A stretch of 64,000 bases of DNA from Brasenia schreberi (taxonomy: Eukaryota > Streptophyta > Magnoliopsida > Nymphaeales > Cabombaceae), in assembly GCA_036023115.1 (NCBI GenBank), contig JAYKKT010000089.1, forward strand, positions 20,579,001 through 20,643,000, given 5' to 3'. The translations under genes and the position numbers were made by a program. How positions within the stretch are numbered: position 1 is the stretch's first letter; the number at the start of each line of letters is the position of its first letter. Under the pieces are notes generated by a model. It was not told the DNA's origin, ran no database searches, and was given only the letters and a program-made list of their open reading frames with translations. Shown in pieces: positions 57,001-64,000 of the stretch.

Positions 57001-58640
57001 TTATATCATTTCCAGATCAGATGACTCTTAGAAAATAATCAAATGAAGGAGAAGTAAACAACCTAAGATATCAAAGAACTTTGAAAGTAGTTCTTTTACT
57101 TTCAATATCGAGGATGATCCTATCACCTTTCATCAGGCTATGACCTTACCCAAGATTAAGTTTTGAAAGAAAGTCGTTAGCGATGAATTTCAATCAATTC
57201 TCTCTAATAGTACTTTAGAATTGGTAGATTTGCGTCTTGATTGTTTTACTATGGGTTGTAAGTAGATTTTTAAGAAGAAACTGCATACAAACGGAACAAT
57301 CAATAAGTACAAGGCTAGGCTAGTTGCCAAGGTTACATACAAAAGAAAGGAATAAATTATTTTGATATCTATTCTTCAGTTTTTCGGATGACCATCATCA
57401 AAGTGATTATAACACTGACATTTGTATATGACCTCACAATCAATCAGATAGATGTGAAGACTATTTTTCAGTATGGTGACCTCCATAAGAAAATTTATAT
57501 TTGTGGCTCGTAAAAATAAGTATAAGGTATATAAGCATGTTAAATCATTATATGGTTTGAAACAAATCCCTAAATAATGGTATGAAAAGTTTAATTTTGT
57601 TATATCATCTTTTGGCTTCATTTCTAATAATTATGATAAGTGTGTCTATTGTAAGTCAATCAATAATGCATTCATCATTCTATGCATGTATGTATATGAT
57701 ACATTATTTTTCAGTTTCGATATAATAATAGTAAATAACACTAAGTCATTCTTATATAGTAATTTTGAGATGAAAGATATAGGTGTGACTGACATGATTT
57801 TAGCGCTTAAAAGCACAAAGTTTACTGATAGTATAATAACCTTTCAGTCTCACTATGTTCAAAAAGTTTTCGAGAGATTTGGATATAGAAATTGTAGACT
57901 TGTTAAAACCCCATATGATTCATCGAAGGCTTTTTGTATAAGAATGAAAGTGATATTCTCGTATCTTAATTGGGATATTCTCAAATTATTGATAGTTTGA
58001 TGTATCTAACTAAGTACACGATCAGATATTGTGTGTGCTATGTGTTAGTTGGGTAGATATACCAGTTGTCTAGATATAACCCATGGAAAGCTCTAGATAG
58101 AGTGTTTAAAAAGGAAACCATTTTTCTTTTGTTATATTACGATAATATCCTTCTGTTCTTAAAGGATTTAGTGATGCGAGTTGGATAACAAAGAAAATTT
58201 GAGAGTAATGGGGTCATTGGATATGTATTTCTTATGGTAGTGGCACAGTTACTTGGAAATCTAAGAAACAAACTATTTTAGCTCGTTCTACCTTTTCTAT
58301 CTTTGAGGTAAAACTATGTGATTTGGATGACACTAGATTGAAAGCTAAATGACTTAAAAGACTTATGTCTAGTTTACCTAGGATAAAGAAGTCACTTTCT
58401 ATAATTTTAGTATATTATGATAGCATAACTATTATTACTAAGATCAATAGTTCTAAGTATAACCAAAAATAATGAAGACACATCTATGTCATACTAAAGT
58501 CTATAAGGGCTCTTATGTATGATGGGATAATGCTGCAGATTTTGTTGGATCAAAAGACAACACAGTTGATCTTTTGATTAAGGGTCTGTCAGTACCCTTA
58601 GTTGAGAAATCTAAGTTGAGGATGAGACCAAAACCCACGA
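57001..58640 (+). pseudogene. C2 reverse transcriptase-RNase H, decayed
   Basis: Traces in order: 'TLELVDLRLDCFTMGCK' and 'INKYKARLVAK' (57210-57330), 'KSLYGLKQ' (57545-57565), 'LCMYVYDTLFF' where YVDD became YVYD (57680-57715), 'FEMKDIGVTDMILALK' (57765-57810), and RNase H traces to about 58620 ('DLLIKGLS'). Many stops and frame changes. Confidence 0.8.
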
Positions 58641-59185
58641 TTTATTTATAAACAGTGACAATCCAACTTAACAGAGTGGAGATCCCTTGAAGTAGATTTA
58701 ATGTGGTAGTAATAAGTTGTTAGATTAATATGATGACTTTCTATTATGTGATACTTTTTAGTATTTGTGTGTCTATCCCCTATAACCTAAAGTGTCATGA
58801 CTACAAGTTTAACAAGAGATTTTTCTTTAAATGGGATTATCATAATACATTATGCTAGTATCATTGGAGATGCCCGCTAAGTGTTTGACATTGTGAGGCC
58901 ACAATAGAGGAATTGAGTTGTTATCTAAAGTCAATCATGATATAAGATATTGATGCATAACAATTAGTGCATCACCCTTAAACATCACGTCATAACCTTT
59001 TATTATGTTGTTCCTAATAGACATCTTTACACCTATGGTTTAGGTTCAAGATGTATGTTTACTTAGCTCTGGTAAGGGTAATATTGGATAACTCAATGAT
59101 TTACACAGAAAGATACTATTACTGAAAGTATAATATGATGACTGATTTGGTAGGATACTTTATACTTTAGGACTTTATGAGAGAT
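58641..59185 (+). other. C2 3' internal non-coding region
   Basis: AT-rich, no frame. It ends in 'gactttatgagagat', a weak polypurine tract before the 3' LTR. Confidence 0.6.
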
Positions 59186-60094
59186 TATTGGATTTAATGT
59201 TAATTATGATTAGGTTAATTAACCCATGTACATTAATATCATTTAATTTATGTTTAGAATGCTTAAATATTCAATTGATGCATCATTAATATATGTGAAA
59301 GTCCTAAAGTGTAAAAAGTTATATGTGTCAGACTTGTACATATGAAGATCAAGAGAAGACAAAGTTTAATCTCATATTGAAGAATGAGACAAACCTATAT
59401 GTCCTTTTATATAGTTGGTGGCTTATGAATCTTAGTTCAAAGTGCTTGGGGAGGACATGTTTGACCATACATGTGCATTGAGCCGAGTCAAGCAAGACTT
59501 GGGCTTGGGCTTGGGAATTATCTTCGGTCTATCTTTTGTACGAAAAACTTTTGATCTAACTGTTAAAAGTTTCTATGCAAGAATGGCTACAGGATGAAGT
59601 TGCACATCATTTGGATCGGGTCTATTATCCGTGATCCATCACACAACTTATAAATAAGAGATTAGGGCTCCCTAATCTGCACTTGTGCAAACCACACTCT
59701 CTCTCCTCTGTCTCTTCTATCAAGGTGTGTCTCCCCCTGTGGTGTTCCCTGCCTGTAGTAACTGCTATCTTCCTTTCTTCATCTCCAGTCAAAGGCGATT
59801 AAGACATGATCGACTCAAAGCAAGGTACGTTGTTTTGAGTTGTGTATGCATTTTACCCTGGGAGGAAAGCACAGGTACCCATACATACTTTGTAGTGGGG
59901 CATTGATTTCTCTAAGGCAAGTATGCAAGGGTGACTTACATACATAAGTTCTCCTTCTAATTCCTATTTGTTTGTATTTTCTATATGGTTTGTTTATGAC
60001 TTACTTTTGATCTATGGTTGTATTTGATTGGTGCATGTTTATAATTGTTGCATATTAGTTTCTTATCCATGTATTTCTATGTTATTTTCCAACA
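59186..60094 (+). mobile_element. 3' LTR of C2 (909 bp)
   Basis: Starts TATTGGATTT (TG changed to TA) and ends TTTTCCAACA. A TATA box (TATAAATA, 59649-59656) is followed by a CT-rich leader. Confidence 0.8.
59649..59656 (+). promoter_or_regulatory. TATA box of the C2 3' LTR
   Basis: TATAAATA in 'acttataaataagag', before a CT-rich stretch at 59697-59720. Absent from the C2 5' LTR. Confidence 0.55.
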
Positions 60095-61040
60095 AGTTTT
60101 GACTTCACTTAGTATTTTTCTTTGCTATGGCTTATGCTCTAGACTCAATAAGCATGTTTTGAATCAGCCATCTTTTGTGTGGGATGTGTACTTTAATATT
60201 GTTCTCTCTTTCGGTGCAGCACAATTATCGTTCTCGAATTTGTCTTGTTAAGTTGAAAGCCTTAAGTTCTACGCCTGATGTATACATATTTGGTTGAACT
60301 TCCCCCAATTTGACCTCACAAATAGAACACATACACCATAAGTTGGATTTGATATCCATAAAGATTTGTTGTGAGTTTAATATGATTTACTGTTAAGTTT
60401 TGATTTCATTTTCTTTTTATAACAATTCGTTGATATAAGTTTTGATCTTGATTAGTACTTATTTTCTGTGCTATGGCTTATGCTCTTGACTCAATAAGCA
60501 TGTTTCTAATCAACATCCTTTTTTGTGGGATGTGGTTTTCCTTTTCTTAATATTGTTATCCCTTTTGATAGAGCATAATACTGGCTCTCGAACTTGTGTG
60601 GTCATGTTGAAACCCTTGAGTTCTATGCCTTATGTATATGTATTTGATTGGACTTTCCCCAACCCTACCTCACAAAAAAGAACACAGATGCCACAAGCTA
60701 TATCCATAAAGATTTGTAGAGACTTTAATTTGATTTCTGTTGATATAAGTTTTGATTTCACTTGATACTTATTTTCTGTGCTATGGCTTATGCTCTTGAC
60801 TCAATAAACATGCTTCTAATCAGGCATCTTTTCGGTGAGATGTAATTTTCCTTTCATTAGTATTGTTATTTCTTTTGATGGAGCACAATATATCGTTCTC
60901 GAATTTGTCTGGTTAATTTGAAAGCCGTGAGTTCTACGCTTGATGTACACGTATTTGGTTGGGCTTCCCCCAATCCCACCACAAAAATAAAAAAAAGACA
61001 CCAAAAGCTGGATTCGATATCCATAAATATTTTCTTAACT
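60095..61040. repeat. Three tandem units of about 300-345 bp, the C2 target
   Basis: Units start near 60095, 60440 and 60750. Shared landmark 'ctatggcttatgctct' at 60126, 60471 and 60781, then 'gatataag' near the end of units 1 and 2. The end of a fourth copy lies left of C2 (about 47890-47965). Frames through units 2 and 3 share 'LSSMPYVYVF'/'VSSTLDVHVF'-like words, but with stops between units. Confidence 0.88.
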
Positions 61041-61204
61041 CGATCAAGCCTTTATATGCACATCAAGGATCCTTTGGTAGAGAGGCCACTCCAGTTAAAT
61101 TACCTTTCATGTTTTACTACAAAGTGACTATGTTCACCTCAATTGTGTTGGTTTGTTTAGCAAAGAAAGGAAAAATTCTTGCAATGTGTATGCGCTTGTG
61201 AGAG

Positions 61205-61345
61205 TGAGAGAGAGCTTGTAAAGGGGATATATATATGTGTAAATTATATACATACACACGTACATACATATATATACACATAATATAGTGTGTCTATGTC
61301 TATCTACATGTGTTTGTGTGTGTGCGAGTGTGATATAGTTCCAAA
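61205..61345. repeat. Mixed GA/TA/CA microsatellite region
   Basis: Short GA, TA, AC and TG runs in succession, without a gene. Confidence 0.8.
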
Positions 61346-61980
61346 TAGAGGACACGGTGGTACTCATTGGCCATGCTAATTAGTAAAAGAAGTTGGACAT
61401 AACCATTGTTTCTTCCTACAAGTTTTTTCTTTTTCACTATTGTTAGCTCTCGTTGGTTCTTGTTTAATAGTTGTTATGATCTCTCTTATCGGATTCGAGA
61501 TCAATTTGTGTCACTTTCTAATGTACTTTATTGTCAGTTCTTACATCCTTTTAAGTTATTTTGGCCTAACCCACAATATCTTGTAGTTGAACTATAGTTT
61601 GTTATACATTTGGAAACAAAAAAAAGTAGCATGCATTATTAACATTCTTTGTGATGTATTTAGGTTATCCCTTTTTTTGATGGTTTGCTGTCTCGTCGAA
61701 AAAATATACCTCTGAAATCCCATGAACTTAAGAGTCACAAATGATGGATCGAATAGCAAAATGTATTAGGTATGTGACGCTGGTTGTGAAAAGTAAATGT
61801 ATTATTACAACTTATAATGTATTTATTATAATACTTTGGATACAACTTATTCTTTCTTACATTATTCTTATAATGTAAAGGAGGACATATGAGACCTATA
61901 GTATCTTAAACTTGATTATTATATTATTTTTATTTTAAATCTTTAAGAATATCAAATTCATATTTATAATTTACTTTTTA
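61346..61980. other. AT-rich DNA, nothing recognised
   Basis: The longest frames are under 70 codons and have no motif. Confidence 0.5.
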
Positions 61981-63440
61981 CGTACAAATGGATAGGAATC
62001 ACAAAACTGGAAGGAGTGTTGATAATGAGAAAGATATCATGTCACAAGAGGAAACAATCCAAAATAAAAATATAGCAGAAGAAAATATTATGGAGGAGAA
62101 GGGTAATATGAGATGAGGAAGAGGTAAAACTATATTACGATATGCGTGCCTCTACTTGGAGAAAACTGACTAGTGTTAGTCATTAGTAGTCATGTAGAAG
62201 GTACTAATTCTAAGAAGTTGTTGCATACCCTTAGTTGCTATCATAAAATGAATTCTTTTTTTCTCTTTGTGAATTATTAAAGAAGGAAACACAGAAAAAG
62301 TGTTCGAAAATATTTAGGTTAGACTACATGTAATATTATTTCTATTTACATATGCATATTGTCTTTAATTCTTCAAATATATGCATAATCTGAACATTGT
62401 GTATTTTGATTTTGTTATAGGCCAAATTTAAATTTATAGATCATAAACCAATACTTGAAGTTTCAAGTTATTCGATCAAAAGATCTTTTAAGAAGCATTT
62501 ATAGAAGAGCTTCAAGGATTATATGAATGATGTTAAGTCAAGATATTGTAACCGACATCACATCTTCATGACAACCTCTAAAATGTAGTCTTGTAGAATA
62601 CCTTTTGGATGGTTCATGAGAAAAGCTAAAGAATTATGGTAGCTTGAGGAAAAAACAAATATTGAGTATGAAAGAAGCTTGTGAGAAGCAAGATCAAAGT
62701 ATAACTGAGGAGTTACATTATTTCATTGCAGTAAAGGTACTATTCTCATTTATAATCAATCATGTCAAATTTTTTATCAGTTACTTAAAAAATATGTCTA
62801 ACTAATGGTAATATTTTCTATCTGTGTATAATATAGGAAGAAGCACACTTAGACATGGAGATCAATAAAGTAATTGCTTATATGGACTAACTATAGAGAT
62901 AAAAAAACTACAATTATTTTATGAAGAAACTCAAAAGACTTGTGTAAGTATTCATTTTAATTTCTTTTTTTATAAAGAAGTTTTTATAGTTTAGCATATA
63001 ACCTGATATTTTGGTTTGTTGAATAGATTAAAGTGTTTTAGAAATTCGAAAATATTTGTCATGAATGAAGTTCATCTCCTACAATTGCCTCTTAAGAAAG
63101 CAAGTGTGAATGACAAGAATCATGGGTGGTATGTGAGAGGTTTAGGTATTGGAGCACCTACAAGTTCAAATAAAACTAGTTAAGAGAGCAACATGAAAAT
63201 TTAATATATTTTTACTCATAGTCGACTTGATAATATTGAAGATAATGTCACAACTGAATGATAAAGTATCACAACTACAAGACTAGATGGAGAGAAATGA
63301 TGATCGCGTGAATATTTATATTATTTTTTGCTAGTGATCTTATTATTAAAGCAATTAATATTGAAGTGTGGTTGTTCAATTAAGGATTTTGTTCAGTTTG
63401 TAATGCAGGGATTTAGTTTGGAATCACAATAATCACAGGT
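61981..63440 (+). pseudogene. Possible CACTA (En/Spm) transposon protein remnant
   Basis: Broken plus-strand frames: 'RNHKTGRSVDNEKD' near 61990, a 'KFKFIDHKPI' and 'KRSFKKH' zone near 62420-62500, and 'WYVRGLGIG' near 63128-63155. The last resembles the 'GYVRGLGxG' block of the plant transposase_24-type protein carried by CACTA elements. Evidence is one motif plus order. It could be another transposon protein. Confidence 0.3.
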
Positions 63441-63759
63441 ATTGAAAACATGTTTTATATGTATCTCTAAGTTAGTTATTTACTTATTCTTTTAATTTTT
63501 CTTTTTCAAAAACCTTAGAACTACATGGAGCCTTAAGACCAATCATGTGAAAGATATGTTAAATCAATAATATATTAGAATAGGTTGATGTGTTATATTT
63601 TGTAATGTATATAAACTTTTTGTCTTTGTATTTCATGTATATTTAAACAGATCAGTACAATATTAATTGTCTTCATTCGAAATTGTTTTGTTCATTTTTC
63701 ATTGTATCACGCACTCTCAAGAATTAGTAATAATTATATTTGAAGCATTTCAATGACAA

Positions 63760-64000
63760 GCGAAAACAGGTCGCAGTTGGATACTTTTGTGATTATTTCT
63801 AACTGTCAAAATAATAGAAAAGCAATTGGAAAAAGTTAATTATTGTTGTAGAGTGACTAGTTATGTATGCTGACAACAATCGAAATAAATTTATTTCTAG
63901 GTGTTGTATTTTTCTGGTTTTTGATAATAACTGGAAATAAGTTTATTCAGACTGTTGCCAATAGACATAAATATTTACCCAACAGCCAGAATTAAACTTA
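63760..64000. repeat. Possible CACTA subterminal repeats
   Basis: Short, loosely repeated words on both strands ('aactgtc', 'gacaacaatcg', 'actgttgcc', 'caacagcc'). Such arrays lie just inside CACTA ends. The expected CACTA terminus would be past the window edge. Confidence 0.25.

Larger units (their letters stand above)
47966..60094 (+). mobile_element. Ty1/copia element C2, with two nested insertions
   Basis: 5' LTR 47966-48652 and 3' LTR 59186-60094 share most of their sequence, starting TGTTGGATTT (5') and TATTGGATTT (3'). The interior holds gag, protease, integrase and RT/RNase H remnants in order, interrupted by a solo gypsy LTR (48653-51822 with its duplication) and by an RTE LINE (53041-56316 with its duplication). 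The host sequence is the tandem unit at 60095-61040. No clean 5-bp duplication remains at the C2 ends (ATAAG on the left; ACAAG or AGTTT on the right, depending on the end chosen). Confidence 0.85.

Overview
This window is nuclear DNA from a flowering plant and is made mostly of nested, decayed retrotransposons. The evidence for a plant is as follows: Ty3/gypsy elements of the Tat type, with an extra archaeal-type RNase H after the normal RNase H; Ty1/copia elements; a plant RTE-type LINE; tRNA-derived SINE-like copies; and a spliced long-chain acyl-CoA synthetase (LACS) gene with plant-type introns. I cannot name the species. No intact host gene was found.

Layout. 1-8747: an antisense, internally deleted Tat/gypsy element (G1), with part of its 3' LTR, remnants of gag/pol, its primer-binding site and a 3.3 kb 5' LTR. 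8748-15430: a stretch with little recognisable content, including a possible LTR end near 12704 and a (GA)26 tract. 15536-22643: a sense-strand relative (G2), truncated at its 5' end, with a broken pol and a 2.0 kb 3' LTR. 22644-24004: nothing recognised. 24005-27476: the C-terminal exons of a LACS gene on the minus strand. 27477-38594: a third Tat element (G3) with a complete 5' LTR, gag-protease, pol and a truncated 3' LTR. 38595-40303: a piece of a related LTR in reverse. 40304-41316: copia reverse transcriptase/RNase H. 41415-42672: LACS exons on the plus strand. 42673-43370: the end of the G3-type LTR in reverse. 43371-47965: poorly understood DNA with a possible minus-strand LTR at 44484-45050. 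47966-60094: a copia element (C2) that contains both a solo gypsy LTR (48653-51817, duplication ATTAT) and a nearly full-length RTE LINE (53041-56301, 15-bp duplication). 60095-61040: three tandem units of about 300 bp, into which C2 inserted. 61041-64000: AT-rich DNA with a possible CACTA-transposon remnant.

The most informative feature is the LACS locus. G3 inserted antisense into a LACS exon. The five-base target duplication survives as GACGT at 42668-42672 and as its complement ACGTC at 27472-27476. The two halves of that exon join in frame if one TSD copy is removed, but they now lie about 15 kb apart on opposite strands. So a single gene was split by one insertion, and one side was later inverted (or was misassembled), with breakpoints inside LTR sequence near 38594 and 43370. 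The LACS copy also has two in-frame stops and a one-base deletion, so it is a pseudogene.

Coordinates of splice sites, LTR ends and target duplications were read base by base. Family names rest on remembered motifs, not on database searches.
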